Shown here: one piece after another, positions 8,801 to 18,317 of the stretch
Position numbering within the stretch: position 1 is the first letter of the stretch
How the letters are laid out: every line of letters starts with the position of its first letter
Assembly (NCBI GenBank): GCA_964398315.1
Contig: CAYNMV010000010.1
Coordinates: 22,481 to 86,480, forward strand
Reading direction: 5' to 3'
From: JADLCB01 sp964398315
GTDB taxonomy: Bacteria > Planctomycetota > Phycisphaerae > Tepidisphaerales > Tepidisphaeraceae
DNA length: 64,000 bases
Position numbers and translations under genes: made by a program
Notes under the pieces: generated by a model
Told to the model about the DNA's origin: nothing
The model's input: only the letters and a program-made list of their open reading frames with translations
Databases searched by the model: none

Positions 8801-11134
8801 CTACGCCGTCTTGATTGATGTCGGGCCGCTGGAGGCGGCAGGAGTGCCGGCGGAGGAGGGGTACTGGATGCGGCCGTGGTAGATGCTGCCCAGCGTCTTG
8901 ACCAGTGAGCGTTCGATCAGCTCGATCTCGCGCATGGTCAGGTCGCACTCATCGAACTGCCCGTCCAGCAGCCGCCGCATGGTGATGTCGTGAACCAGCG
9001 ATTCGATGCGGCCGGCCGTCACCTCGCCCAGGGCGCGGGTGGCGCTTTCGCAGGCATCGGCCAGCATGACGATGCCGGTTTCCTTGGTGCGCGGCTTGGG
9101 GCCGGGGTAGCGATATTGGGTTTCGCTCACATCCGGCTGGTCGGGGGCGCTCTGGTCCTTCTTCTGCACCGCCTGCCGGTAGAAATACTCCACCAGTGTT
9201 GTGCCGTGGTGCTGCTGGATGAACTGGATCAGCACCGTGGGCAGGTTGTACTCCTTGGCCAGCTCCACGCCGTCTTTCACATGGCCGATGATAATCAGCA
9301 GCGAGACGCTGGGGCTGAGGTTGATGTGGCGATTGACGCCATCCACCTGATTTTCCACGAAGTAGTCGGCCTTGTTGATCTTGCCGATGTCGTGGTAATA
9401 GCTGCCCACGCGGCACAGCAGCGAATTGGCCCCGATCGCCTCGGCGGCCGCTTCTGCCAGGGTAGCCACCTGCAGGCTGTGGTTGTAGGTGCCGGGCGCC
9501 TCCACGCTCAGCCGACGCAGCAGCGGATTGCTGACATCGGCCAGCTCCAGCAGGGTCATGCCGGTGGTGATGCGGAACGCCTTTTCGATAAACGGCAGGA
9601 TCCCCAGCACGCAGAACCCCACCGCGATGCCGCTGGCGCCGGCATAGAGCACATCCAGCCCGGTATAGGTGAAGGGCTGGCCGGGGTGCATCTGCATGAC
9701 GCCGACGGCCAGGGTTGTGATCATCATCGCCAGGGCGCTGGCGCCGCCGATCTCGATCAGCCGGCTGCGGCTGCGGATGTCATCGATCAGGTAGCAGGCG
9801 GTCAGGATGCCGACAAACAGCACCAGGAAAAAACCAATCCCCTGGTCGAGTGCGGCCGTCACCATCACGCCATGGGTCACCGCCACGCCCATGGCGAAGC
9901 GACGGTCATAGGCAATGGCGAGGATGAACGCCACCAGCAGGGTGGGGGCGGTGCCGAACAGGTACAGCGGCCCGCTGCCGATGGCGGCAAGCTGCGCCAG
10001 CAGCAGCATCGACAGCAGCAGCACCGCGATCGCCAGTCCACGGGCGTGATTGCGGATCACGCGTGGCTGATAGCGCTTGATGTAGCCGCCCAAGGCAGCG
10101 GTGACGAGCATCACCAGCCCGATCATGCCAATCTTCTTGCGCCACCACGCCAGGGGGGTCAGCGTCTTGAGATAGGCATCGTTCTCGGCCTTGAGCAGCT
10201 TGTAGTCCTTGGCAGTCAATTCACGGCCGCGCGCCACCAGCAGCGCGCCGGCGCTCTTGATCTGGTCGCCGCGCACGGTGGGAACCGAGCGATACGCCTC
10301 CAGCCGCGCCTGCCCGGTGGCATCGGCATCCAGCACGTAGGTGGGCGCCTGTTTCAGCTTGTTAAGCGTGTAGGCGGCGATGGGGTTGCGCAGGGCGCTG
10401 GAGAAATTGGCCTCGGCCGCCCGTTTTACCTCGCTGATCAGCTCGGCATCGATTGTCTGCGGATGGGTGCGCGTCAGTTCGATGGTGCGCTGGGGCTGGT
10501 CGTTGTCGGATCGCAGGATGATCTTGGGCGGCCGCAGGCGCAGGTTCTCCTGGCGGGTCATCTCCGCAGCGCGCTCCTCGGCATCGATCACCACCAGCGT
10601 GCGCAGCGACTGAATGAAATTGTTCACACCGTCGTTATACCCCTCCTGGAGGGTCTGGCTGGCCGACTGGTCGAAGGCGGTGACAGCGGTCTCATCCAGC
10701 CGGGTCTTGAGGCCGGGGCTGTCAAAGCTGAACTCGGCCTGGAGGGTGGCGCCGATCTCATCGAGTTTGCGCCCTTTCATGTCCTCGGGCAGGGCGCGCA
10801 GCTCCTCTTCCAGCGTGCGCCAGACATCGGTGGCGGTGTAGATCGGCAGGACGCGATTCCGCTCATCATTGCGGGCGTCTTCCAGCACCTGGGCATCGTG
10901 GTAGACAAATTCGACCCGGCTGTAGATGTCCTGCCCGACCCAGTCGTGGATGCGGTAACCGGGGGCCTCTTCGCGCAGCGTGAAGATAAGCGCCGCCAGC
11001 AGGCAGAAGATGGCGGCGATGCCCAGTGAGCCGGCGGTACCATCCGCCTGCATGCGCGACCACCAGTGCTCGCGCGTCTCGGGCTTGATCCGGCGCTTGT
11101 TCGAGGTTCGTCGCAATAGACTCGACCAACTCAT
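8801..11134 (-). CDS. 7TM-HD family membrane phosphodiesterase (PgpH/YqfF-like)
   Basis: The product has 777 residues. One N-terminal membrane segment (about residues 37-52, IAAIFCLLAALIF) is followed by a long extracytoplasmic domain of about 300 residues, then a block of seven hydrophobic segments, and then an HD domain (NHSLQVATLAEAAA, SYYHDIGK, IIGHVKDG). In the PgpH family this HD domain hydrolyses cyclic di-AMP; activity here is inferred. The start is placed at the ATG 11134 so that it lies after the PhoH gene. The open frame continues upstream to 11548, overlapping PhoH, and a start in between cannot be excluded. The phoH to 7TM-HD order matches the conserved phoH-yqfF-ybeY cluster, but ybeY is absent here. 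Confidence 0.9.
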   Translation of the reverse strand: MSWSSLLRRTSNKRRIKPETREHWWSRMQADGTAGSLGIAAIFCLLAALIFTLREEAPGYRIHDWVGQDIYSRVEFVYHDAQVLEDARNDERNRVLPIYTATDVWRTLEEELRALPEDMKGRKLDEIGATLQAEFSFDSPGLKTRLDETAVTAFDQSASQTLQEGYNDGVNNFIQSLRTLVVIDAEERAAEMTRQENLRLRPPKIILRSDNDQPQRTIELTRTHPQTIDAELISEVKRAAEANFSSALRNPIAAYTLNKLKQAPTYVLDADATGQARLEAYRSVPTVRGDQIKSAGALLVARGRELTAKDYKLLKAENDAYLKTLTPLAWWRKKIGMIGLVMLVTAALGGYIKRYQPRVIRNHARGLAIAVLLLSMLLLAQLAAIGSGPLYLFGTAPTLLVAFILAIAYDRRFAMGVAVTHGVMVTAALDQGIGFFLVLFVGILTACYLIDDIRSRSRLIEIGGASALAMMITTLAVGVMQMHPGQPFTYTGLDVLYAGASGIAVGFCVLGILPFIEKAFRITTGMTLLELADVSNPLLRRLSVEAPGTYNHSLQVATLAEAAAEAIGANSLLCRVGSYYHDIGKINKADYFVENQVDGVNRHINLSPSVSLLIIIGHVKDGVELAKEYNLPTVLIQFIQQHHGTTLVEYFYRQAVQKKDQSAPDQPDVSETQYRYPGPKPRTKETGIVMLADACESATRALGEVTAGRIESLVHDITMRRLLDGQFDECDLTMREIELIERSLVKTLGSIYHGRIQYPSSAGTPAASSGPTSIKTA

Positions 11135-11267
11135 GCCAATTGCCAGTCGCGGCAGCACATGCCGCAGCTTGGGGTCTGGGAGGACCCGACCTGGCGTCCT
11201 TGCCTGTTGTTGTGGCACCGGCGACCGTGCCGGCGCACCGGTATTGCCGCCTGGCGCGGCCGGCGGA

Positions 11268-12311
11268 TCACGAGGCCGTTTCGCCAGGGTACTGGGCCGC
11301 AAGCGTCTCCGCGCCGGCAGCCGGGGAGGCGGCGCGCCGGCGCCGCGTCGCGGGCTTTTCAAGGCCGCCGGCCCCCTGTGGGGTGTTGGCCTCGTAGGCG
11401 TTGACAATGTGCTGCACCAGACGATGCCGCACGATGTCCGCCTTGTCCAGTTGCACCATCGCCACCTGTTTGATGCCCCGCAGCCGGCGCATCGCATCCA
11501 CCAGGCCGCTTTCCGTGCCTTCCGGCAGGTCAACCTGCGAGGCATCACCAGTCACGATCATTTTGCTGTCGTGGCCGAGGCGGGTCAAAAACATCAGCAT
11601 CTGGCTGACGGTCGTGTTCTGGGCCTCATCCAGGATGATCGCGCTCTCATTGAGCGTACGGCCGCGCATGAACGCCAGCGGGATGACTTCGATCACATCA
11701 TTGACCATGAAGCGCTTGACCTGCTCGAAGTCCATCATGTCATGCAGCGAGTCGAACAGCGGGCGCAGGTAGGGGTTGACCTTGGCCTGCAAGTCGCCGG
11801 GCAGGAAGCCCAGGCGCTCGCCGGCTTCGACGGCCGGGCGCACCAGCACGATGCGCTTGATGGCGCTGCGCTTGAGCATCGACGCGGCGGCGGCGACAGC
11901 GAGATAGGTCTTGCCGGTGCCTGCCGGACCGGTGCAGATGGTCAGGTCGTGCTTGAAGATGGCGTCGATGTAGGTGCGCTGGCCTTCGGTCTTGGGCCGG
12001 ATGGCCTTGCCACGAACGTAGACATCGATCGATCCCTCGGACTTGATGTTTGACTCATCGCGGGCGCGGGCGATGGCCTGGCCGACATCGTCGAGGGACA
12101 GCCAGTCCTGGCGGCGGAGCTTTTTCTGCATCTGCTCGAGCACCCCGGCCGCCTTGGCGACCTGGTCGCCGTTACCGCTGAGGCGCAATTCATCATCGCG
12201 ACCCACGACGCGCACGCCGAAGGTCTCGCGGATCATCCGCAGATGCCGATCAGCCGTCCCAAACAGGGCCAGCTTCTTATCAGGTTGTTCGAGGGTGATA
12301 TTCAGATCCAC
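11268..12311 (-). CDS. PhoH-family ATPase (YbeZ-like)
   Basis: Cytoplasmic P-loop NTPase linked in other bacteria to RNA and ribosome maturation together with YbeY. The 347-residue product has an N-terminal KH-like region (residues 1-70), Walker A GPAGTGKTYLAV, a Walker B-type ILDEAQNTTVSQMLMFLTR segment and VTGDASQVDLP. These are standard PhoH motifs. The start is a GTG at 12311; the nearby ATG at 12321 is out of frame, and no strong ribosome site is seen. The C-terminal tail after about residue 315 is basic and Ala-rich. It lies just upstream of the 7TM-HD gene and is likely co-transcribed with it. Confidence 0.95.
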   Translation of the reverse strand: MDLNITLEQPDKKLALFGTADRHLRMIRETFGVRVVGRDDELRLSGNGDQVAKAAGVLEQMQKKLRRQDWLSLDDVGQAIARARDESNIKSEGSIDVYVRGKAIRPKTEGQRTYIDAIFKHDLTICTGPAGTGKTYLAVAAAASMLKRSAIKRIVLVRPAVEAGERLGFLPGDLQAKVNPYLRPLFDSLHDMMDFEQVKRFMVNDVIEVIPLAFMRGRTLNESAIILDEAQNTTVSQMLMFLTRLGHDSKMIVTGDASQVDLPEGTESGLVDAMRRLRGIKQVAMVQLDKADIVRHRLVQHIVNAYEANTPQGAGGLEKPATRRRRAASPAAGAETLAAQYPGETAS

Positions 12312-12484
12312 GTCGCTTCATGCCGGGCCGGTTCCTGTTGATGCCCGGATCCAGTTGACTTCGTACGCAAGCCGGATGCCCGAAAGCGGACCCCGGCCCG
12401 GTCCGATATTGTTGCGGCTGAGTGTCGGCTTGTCGAGGGAGAGTTCCCCCACCGCCAATACTCCCGTATCCAATTGCGTAAGCA

Positions 12485-12823
12485 ATGATACGACAGCAGT
12501 TTACTCCCGGTTCGCCCGCCGCCGGGACTGGCGCAGGACTGCCGCCTGACTGGCAGGGGGCGATTTCCTGCCACGCGTACGCCTGGAGCAAGCGGGTGAC
12601 ACGATTTGAGCAGAATCTGGCGGTCGCGGGGTTCATCGGCTGTGTCCCTGTCGTGACCTGGATCATCCAGCGCAGGCATGGCCAGATGCATGACGAAGCG
12701 GCGGGGTGCGGCCTCACCCGGCGCCTGGGCACGGTCCGGCTTTTCATCACGCTCGCGATGGCCCTGGCGGTGGGGACTCTGCTGCTGTGGATCATGAAAA
12801 TGAGAGCCGACTTGCATCCGTGA
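12485..12823 (+). CDS. Possible small membrane protein
   Basis: An open frame of up to 112 codons ends with a clear hydrophobic segment (VRLFITLAMALAVGTLLLWI) after a charged stretch, and stops just before the hairpin at 12841. The true start is unclear: a GTG near 12596 would leave a protein of about 75 residues. No ribosome site is convincing and I know no family. It could be a chance frame in GC-rich DNA. The membrane segment and isolated position argue weakly for a gene. Confidence 0.35.
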   Translation: MIRQQFTPGSPAAGTGAGLPPDWQGAISCHAYAWSKRVTRFEQNLAVAGFIGCVPVVTWIIQRRHGQMHDEAAGCGLTRRLGTVRLFITLAMALAVGTLLLWIMKMRADLHP

Positions 12824-12840
12824 GGCGAGACGGGCAAGAA

Positions 12841-12868
12841 AAGCCCACGGCCCGCCGGCCGTGGGCTT
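12841..12868 (-). terminator. Rho-independent terminator of the FecR-domain gene
   Basis: A perfect 12-base stem (AAGCCCACGGCC with GGCCGTGGGCTT) and a 4-base loop lie 30 bases beyond the stop at 12899. Read on the minus strand, the stem runs into TTCTTG, giving a short T-rich tract. Confidence 0.75.
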
Positions 12869-12898
12869 CATGGTTGATGCTGCGATCCACCCAATCCG

Positions 12899-15307
12899 CT
12901 ATTTCACCGCGTCCGTGGGCGGCGGAGTGACATCCACCGGCGGGGTTGGCGGCGCCGCGGGAGGCGGCGGGGCGACCGTATCCACCGGGGGGACCTCCAC
13001 CGTCGTCGGCGGCGGGGTCACCGGCGCCACCGGGGGCGTGGGGGTCTCGGTGGGCGGCTGCACACCGATGTCCGTGGGCGGCGGCGGCGCGGTCGGGGGC
13101 GTCACCGGGGGCGGTGTGACCGCCGGCGGGGCGGTCGGCGGCGGAGTGACATCCACCGGCGGGGCCACCGGAGGCGGCGTCACCGGCACCGGCGGCGCAA
13201 CCGTATCGGTGGGCGGCTTCACGCCGATATCAGCCGGGGGCGGTGTCACCACCGGGGGCGTGACCGTCGGCGGCGTCACCGTGGGCGGAGCCACGGGCGG
13301 TGGGGTCACATCCACCGGCGGCTGCACTGTCTCGGTCGGAGGCTTCACCACATCCACCGGCGGTTTCACCACATCAACGGGCGGCTTGACCGTATCCACC
13401 GGCGGCTTCACACCAATATCAACCGGCGGCGGGGCCACCACGGCCGGCGGGGTCACCACGGGCGGGGCCACCGGCGGTGGGGTCACCTCTGAGACCGGCG
13501 GAGCCACATCCACGGGCGGCTTCACCTCAACCGGCGGCTTCACCGTGACCGGTGGTTTCACGGCCACCGGCGGCACTACCGTGTCGGTCGGCGAGGCCAC
13601 GCCCAGATCCACTGGCGGCGGCAGCGTCACGCTCTCCGTCGGCAGTGTGATGCCCACCTCTACCTTCGGCGGCGTGGGCAGCGCGATCTCAATCGGCTTC
13701 ACTTCGACGACCTTGGGTACCTGAACCTTGGGCACCTCAACCTTGGGGATGCGTGCCTTGGGCACCTCCACCTTCACCGGAGGGGTCGCAACCGCCACCG
13801 GCGGCGGGGCCACCTCTACCGGCGGGGTTGTCACAGGCGCATCGATTTTGGGGGCAACATCAACCGGCGCTATCGCCACGTCCGTGGGGGCGCTCACGCC
13901 GATATCCACCTTGGGCGGGGCAACGGGTGTTGTCTCGATCGGCGGCATCACCGCCGTCTCCACCGGCACCTCCACCTTGGGCGCGGCCGGCGGGGCAACC
14001 ACGTCGATCGCGACCGGCGGCGCAGCCTCGGTCGGCACATCCACCTTCGGTGCGATGTCAACCGGGGGCGTCACATCCACCGGCGGCGTTGCCACCGCGA
14101 CATCCACGCTGGGGGCGGCAATATCCACCGGTGGCGCGACCTCGGGTGCGGTCACGCTGGCGGCGACATCAATTGCCGGAGCAACATCCACCACGGGTGC
14201 TACGTCGACCGGCGGAGCCGCTTCAACCGGCGGGGCAACGCTGGCGGTTTCAACCGCCACGGGCGTCACATCCGCCACGATATCGGTTGGCAACGCCAGG
14301 CTGGTTTCAGAGGGAAGGGCAACCGCCGACTCAGCCGCCGAGGCTTGCTCAAACGGCGGTGCGGGCTCGCTGCCCTGGACCGGGGCCTGCGCGACCGTAC
14401 GGCCGGTGGATGCGGAGCTGGCGGCGGGTGTGATGCTGCTGGGCGCGGCCGAACTCTTGCCCGAGCTGGTCTGCGGCCCAGCGCTGGCGATCCCGCCGGC
14501 AGTCTGCCCGCTGGCCGGGCTGCTGCTCTTGCCCGAAGCGCTGGCGACGGTGCGCCCGGGGACGTTGGCTGCCAGGGCGTTGGCATCAATCCAGCCGCTG
14601 GCCGACAGCGCGTTGATGGCCGACTGCAAATCCTGTGTGCGCGAGCGCAGGCGGAAGACATCCGAGCCCTGGCGGGTGGCGATCTGCCCCAGGCGCTCCA
14701 GTCCCTGTTTATGGGTGAAGAAATCCTCACGATTGATGGCGGCCAGTTCCGGCTGTTTTTCGCCGCCGGCCAGTTTGGCCTGCTGATTGTCCGCCAGCGT
14801 GAAGGCTGCGACGCCCTCCTCGCGCGGCCGGATGGTGACCTCGTTTTCCTCGCAGGCGTAGTAGCTGCGACGGGCATCCGGGTCATAGCTGACCAGCACG
14901 ACGGCGGTGGTGGCCTCGACGACCGCATTGCCATCGTGGATCTGCACCACGCCGTTCTGTACGGCACGCCTGCCAACGAACACATGGGCGGTGCCGTATT
15001 CAACCTGGATGTTGGTCTGGCCGGTGCCTTCCCACACGCGCACCGCACTGTGGGAGTCGATTTTCAGCACAACCCGGCTGGCCAGCAGCAACGACAGCCC
15101 ACCCTGGCCGGTGGTGATCAGTTCATCATTGTTGACCAGGGCATGCAGATCAGCGGGGCGTGCCTGCTCTGCGGCGAAAATACTGCCCGAGCCATAGGCG
15201 GCGGTGATGCGGCCGATGGGCTGGTTCTCCGCGGCGTAAACCGTGATCGGGGCAGCGGTTGCGAGCATCAGCGCCGCACGGACAGACCACTTGATTGTAC
15301 GCTTCAT
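12899..15307 (-). CDS. Exported FecR-domain protein with long Pro/Val-rich repeat tail
   Basis: The product has 802 residues. A signal peptide (residues 1-26, ending VYAAE) is followed by a FecR-like beta domain of about 150 residues (TTGQGGLSLLLASRVVLKID, then IQVEYGTAHVFVGRRAVQNG), a Ser/Ala-rich linker (residues about 230-335), and nearly 470 residues built from PPV-type units such as PPVDVTPPP, KPPVDVV and PPTETV. The ATG at 15307 follows GGAAGGT. FecR domains in non-sigma contexts occur in exported proteins of unknown role. The tail resembles a cell-wall- or envelope-spanning extended stalk. It lies 165 bases downstream of the TPR/beta-barrel gene and probably shares its transcript. The plus-strand Gly/Thr-rich frame over this gene is a shadow. 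Confidence 0.9.
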   Translation of the reverse strand: MKRTIKWSVRAALMLATAAPITVYAAENQPIGRITAAYGSGSIFAAEQARPADLHALVNNDELITTGQGGLSLLLASRVVLKIDSHSAVRVWEGTGQTNIQVEYGTAHVFVGRRAVQNGVVQIHDGNAVVEATTAVVLVSYDPDARRSYYACEENEVTIRPREEGVAAFTLADNQQAKLAGGEKQPELAAINREDFFTHKQGLERLGQIATRQGSDVFRLRSRTQDLQSAINALSASGWIDANALAANVPGRTVASASGKSSSPASGQTAGGIASAGPQTSSGKSSAAPSSITPAASSASTGRTVAQAPVQGSEPAPPFEQASAAESAVALPSETSLALPTDIVADVTPVAVETASVAPPVEAAPPVDVAPVVDVAPAIDVAASVTAPEVAPPVDIAAPSVDVAVATPPVDVTPPVDIAPKVDVPTEAAPPVAIDVVAPPAAPKVEVPVETAVMPPIETTPVAPPKVDIGVSAPTDVAIAPVDVAPKIDAPVTTPPVEVAPPPVAVATPPVKVEVPKARIPKVEVPKVQVPKVVEVKPIEIALPTPPKVEVGITLPTESVTLPPPVDLGVASPTDTVVPPVAVKPPVTVKPPVEVKPPVDVAPPVSEVTPPPVAPPVVTPPAVVAPPPVDIGVKPPVDTVKPPVDVVKPPVDVVKPPTETVQPPVDVTPPPVAPPTVTPPTVTPPVVTPPPADIGVKPPTDTVAPPVPVTPPPVAPPVDVTPPPTAPPAVTPPPVTPPTAPPPPTDIGVQPPTETPTPPVAPVTPPPTTVEVPPVDTVAPPPPAAPPTPPVDVTPPPTDAVK
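12902..14300 (-). repeat. Degenerate Pro/Val codon repeat region inside the FecR-domain gene
   Basis: Short direct repeats built on CCACCGGCGG-like units code for PPV(D/E/T) motifs. Spacing is irregular and always a multiple of three. Such DNA is prone to slippage and to assembly collapse, so tail length may vary between strains. Confidence 0.8.
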
Positions 15308-15472
15308 GACATACCTTCCCGTTTCCAGCTAGCTGCGCGCAGGGACACGCGGGGCGGCAACCCGCTCTTTTTATCAGACAGGCCACGACCCCGTTTCGTT
15401 AGCCAATAATATTGCCCGCCCTGAAAAAATCATGCCACGCGCCGGATGCGTAAGTACTCCGGCAAGAATAGG

Positions 15473-17116
15473 TTAAAAACTGTAGATGAACCGCACGCCC
15501 AGCACGCCGCGGTCATACTCGAACGGCGTCTGTCCGCCAAACCCGACGTTGGAGTCGCGGTTGGTGTAGGCGTAGTCCACACGGATCGACGCATTCTTGA
15601 AAATCTCCCGCGTCAGGCCGACCGACAGGACGTACTCCAGGTCGCTGCGTTTGTCGCGGTCGGCCGGATCGTCGAACAGGCTGGGGTTCTGGTAGTCCTC
15701 GTAGGTCAGGGTGGCGCCCATGTCCAGCCGCAGTTTCCAGAACGGCAGCGGGGTGTAGTAGACGATGCCGAAGGTGTGCAAATAGCCGTAATACTCCTCA
15801 CCCTGCGTGTCCTGGTAGGTGAAGCGATAGCTGATATCGATGTTCGACTTCTCATTCTGGTCGAACAGCGACGGCAGGGTGATGCCCTGGACGATGCCCA
15901 GCACGTGGTTGTTGCCATCACGATCCAGCTCGCGCAACACCGGATCGGAGAATGAATCGGCGAAGTCGTTGTGCTGGTACTGGTAGTAGATCGAGGTGTA
16001 TCCCTTCTGCGGGTAGACCAGCGTAAGCTGCGGCGTAATCAGGTGGCGGGTCAGGTATTTCTCGTGACCGAACTCGATGTAATTGAAGCCGTAGCGGGCA
16101 CTTGCGTACAGGTTATCAGCCAGGCGGTAGTTCATGTACGGCCCGGCCTGGTAGCTGAAGATATTGAACGACTGAATATCCTGCTGGAACGTAAAGTAGC
16201 CGGTTGCCTCAACGCCAATATCATAATTTTGCCCGCGCAGGAGGCTGTAGCTGCCGCGCGGTTGCAGGACAAAACGGCCGTCCTCATCGTCTGAGATTTC
16301 ACCCGGCAGCGCGACGTTGGATCCGAGCAGCAGCACGTTGGTGTCGTACTCGTAGCTGGCGGTGATCTGAAGCTCCCACGGCCGAGGCGTGCGCTGCTGG
16401 GCTGCCAGAACATCATCCAACTGGCGCGAGGCGGCGGCCACGGTGGGATCGCGATCGGCGCCACCGATGCTGGCTTCATGGTAGATCTGGCGGGCACGCA
16501 CCAAGTCCCGCATGCGCAGGTAGGTCAGGCCCTGGTAGAACTCGGCCGATTCCTGCTCAACGCCACCGGCCCGGCGGGCCTGCTCGAACGCCTGGGCCGC
16601 CAGTTCCAGCTCCCCCTGGGCGTAATAAATCTGACCTTTCAGGTAGGCGGCTTGGGCCTGCCAGGTGGGATCGCGCTCGAACTCGGCAATATCGGCACGG
16701 GCCTCGTCATATTGTCGCAGCGCGATGTGCGCCTTGGCGCGGGCTGCCCGCACTTCGGTGAGCGTCGGGTCCAGGCGGATCGCCTGATTGAAGGATTGGA
16801 CCGAATCGGCGTATTTGCCCTGGTCAAGCTGAGCCAAGCCGAGGAAGTACCACGCCTGCACATCCCCGGCATCTTCCTGCGTGAGCTGGCGGAACGATGT
16901 TTCGGCAGCGGCCAGTTCGCCGCGGTAATACTTGCCCTGGGCCTCCTGGAACAGGATTTCGGCCTCCGCCGAGCGCGAAAAGCGCACATCCGGCAGTGGG
17001 GCGGTGGTTGCGGGGGGGATTGGCTCGACTGATTCCTGTGCCCTGGCCAGGTTCGCACTGCCCGCCGCCAAAGCCAGCATGACGCTCACACACTGAATCG
17101 AATGCTTCATCCTCAT
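15473..17116 (-). CDS. TPR-containing outer-membrane beta-barrel protein
   Basis: The product has 547 residues. A signal peptide (SVMLALAAGSANLARAQ) is followed by about four TPR units between residues 50 and 215 (for example VQAWYFLGLAQLDQGKYADS and AQAFEQARRAGG). From about residue 240 to the end there is a beta-strand-rich segment of alternating hydrophobic and aromatic residues that ends in GVRFIYSF; a terminal Phe is the outer-membrane barrel signature. The architecture resembles TPR-barrel proteins of the SLAM or exopolysaccharide-export type. Two ATGs (17116, 17110) compete; GGAG lies 4-10 bases upstream. The next gene downstream encodes the FecR/Pro-rich protein, so the two may form one surface structure. 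Confidence 0.85.
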   Translation of the reverse strand: MRMKHSIQCVSVMLALAAGSANLARAQESVEPIPPATTAPLPDVRFSRSAEAEILFQEAQGKYYRGELAAAETSFRQLTQEDAGDVQAWYFLGLAQLDQGKYADSVQSFNQAIRLDPTLTEVRAARAKAHIALRQYDEARADIAEFERDPTWQAQAAYLKGQIYYAQGELELAAQAFEQARRAGGVEQESAEFYQGLTYLRMRDLVRARQIYHEASIGGADRDPTVAAASRQLDDVLAAQQRTPRPWELQITASYEYDTNVLLLGSNVALPGEISDDEDGRFVLQPRGSYSLLRGQNYDIGVEATGYFTFQQDIQSFNIFSYQAGPYMNYRLADNLYASARYGFNYIEFGHEKYLTRHLITPQLTLVYPQKGYTSIYYQYQHNDFADSFSDPVLRELDRDGNNHVLGIVQGITLPSLFDQNEKSNIDISYRFTYQDTQGEEYYGYLHTFGIVYYTPLPFWKLRLDMGATLTYEDYQNPSLFDDPADRDKRSDLEYVLSVGLTREIFKNASIRVDYAYTNRDSNVGFGGQTPFEYDRGVLGVRFIYSF

Positions 17117-17447
17117 CGATCTCCGAGAGTTGTCCTCCCCATCGCCCGCGCATCCGCTGTGCGCAGCTCTTCCCTGAAGCGGGCCACTATCTTACCGCCG
17201 CTGCCCGGCCCCCCCAATCGCCGGCCCCGCCTGCGCCAACAGCCTCAGGCTCACCATACCGGGCCTGGCACTGCACCGACAATGGAAATTGCATGAGGGG
17301 CATGATCCGCATCAAGGCCGGGCTGCTGGCCTTCTTTTTCCTGCCCTGGATGGAGGGAGCAAGCGGGCGCTGGCCACGCCGGCCGGGGGCTGGATTCATC
17401 GTGGTTCGGCTGGACAGGATGCCGGCACGGTCTATCCTCCGCTGTAT
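17117..17447. other. Divergent intergenic region
   Basis: The TPR-barrel gene leaves to the left and the VWA gene to the right. The right-hand reading frame stays open through most of this stretch, but its composition is not protein-like before the ATG at 17448. I see no clear promoter or structure. Confidence 0.4.
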
Positions 17448-18287
17448 ATGGGTTACTACTCCTACGGCTACGGTGGCAGCGGACGGCGGAAGAAGTCGCC
17501 GGGGGAGGTTTTCGTCCGCCTGATCGTCATCGCGGTGGTGGTCGTGCTGTTCAACAAGTGGTTCCTCAACCGGCACCAGCCCACCCCGCCAGCCGCGCCG
17601 GAGGCGGCCGGACCGGTCGGGCTAACCGATGAGCAGCGGGCGCAGATCCAGCGTGATCTGATGCCCGCCACGCGACCTTCCCCACAGGAGGGCATCGCCG
17701 CCATCATCCTCGTTGATACCTCCGGGAGCATGGATCAGCGCGTTCAGGGGGAAGCGGGGAAATCGGTGGTGAAGATGCAGGCGGCCCGGCAGGCGGTGAT
17801 GGAACTGGTTGAAACCAGCGCCCGGCTGCGGACCGAACGGCTGACGCTGCCGGTGCAACTTGGGATCTACGAGTTTTCCGAGCGCGTGGCGGACAATGTG
17901 CGGGTGGTCGTGCCACTGGGCGAGCCCAACCCCGCCGCCGCCCGGCAGGCACTGGAGCGGATGAAGCCTGAGGGTGGCACGCCGATCGGAACGGCCCTCA
18001 TCCGGGCCAAGCGCGACTTGGACCAGGCCGGCCTGAATCGCCAGCACATCCTGATCGTCACCGATGGGGAGAACACCGCCGGCCCATCGCCGCAGGCGGT
18101 GCTGGAGGTGATGAACGAATCGCAGGAATCGCTTCCTGCCTCGGTCTACTTCGTTGCCTTCGATCTCGATGCCGCGCATTTCAACGCGGTCAAGGACAGG
18201 GGCGGGGTCGTTCTTCCCGCCGCCGATGCCGCAGCCCTCCGCCGCACGCTCGACAGCGTGTTGACCGAGCGCATCCTGGTTGAGTGA
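17448..18287 (+). CDS. Membrane-anchored von Willebrand factor A domain protein
   Basis: The product has 279 residues. A Tyr/Gly-rich start (GYYSYGYGGSG) and basic patch precede one transmembrane segment (VFVRLIVIAVVVVLFNKWF, residues about 20-40). After a Pro/Ala linker comes a VWA domain with the metal-site DTSGSMD near residue 100 and a later DGENT. Such proteins bind ligands through a metal ion at the membrane or periplasm. The start at 17448 is chosen because upstream residues are not protein-like. It lies alone, with no MoxR-type ATPase nearby, so its partner is unknown. Confidence 0.8.
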   Translation: MGYYSYGYGGSGRRKKSPGEVFVRLIVIAVVVVLFNKWFLNRHQPTPPAAPEAAGPVGLTDEQRAQIQRDLMPATRPSPQEGIAAIILVDTSGSMDQRVQGEAGKSVVKMQAARQAVMELVETSARLRTERLTLPVQLGIYEFSERVADNVRVVVPLGEPNPAAARQALERMKPEGGTPIGTALIRAKRDLDQAGLNRQHILIVTDGENTAGPSPQAVLEVMNESQESLPASVYFVAFDLDAAHFNAVKDRGGVVLPAADAAALRRTLDSVLTERILVE

Positions 18288-18317
18288 AGGCCCACGCGAT
18301 CACCGGGATAGAGCACA

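Noticed and set aside
8990..11029. 679-codon plus-strand frame
   Set aside because: Shadow of the 7TM-HD gene; composition is low in hydrophobic structure and no motif is found.
12902..14300. CRISPR-like periodic repeats
   Set aside because: The units are irregular, degenerate, always in codon phase, and lie inside a coding sequence. There are no unique spacers and no cas genes.
12861..14786. Long Gly/Thr-rich plus-strand frames (GGVTSTGG repeats)
   Set aside because: They are the complement of the Pro/Val codon repeats in the FecR-domain gene, which has a signal peptide, a ribosome site and a folded domain on the minus strand.
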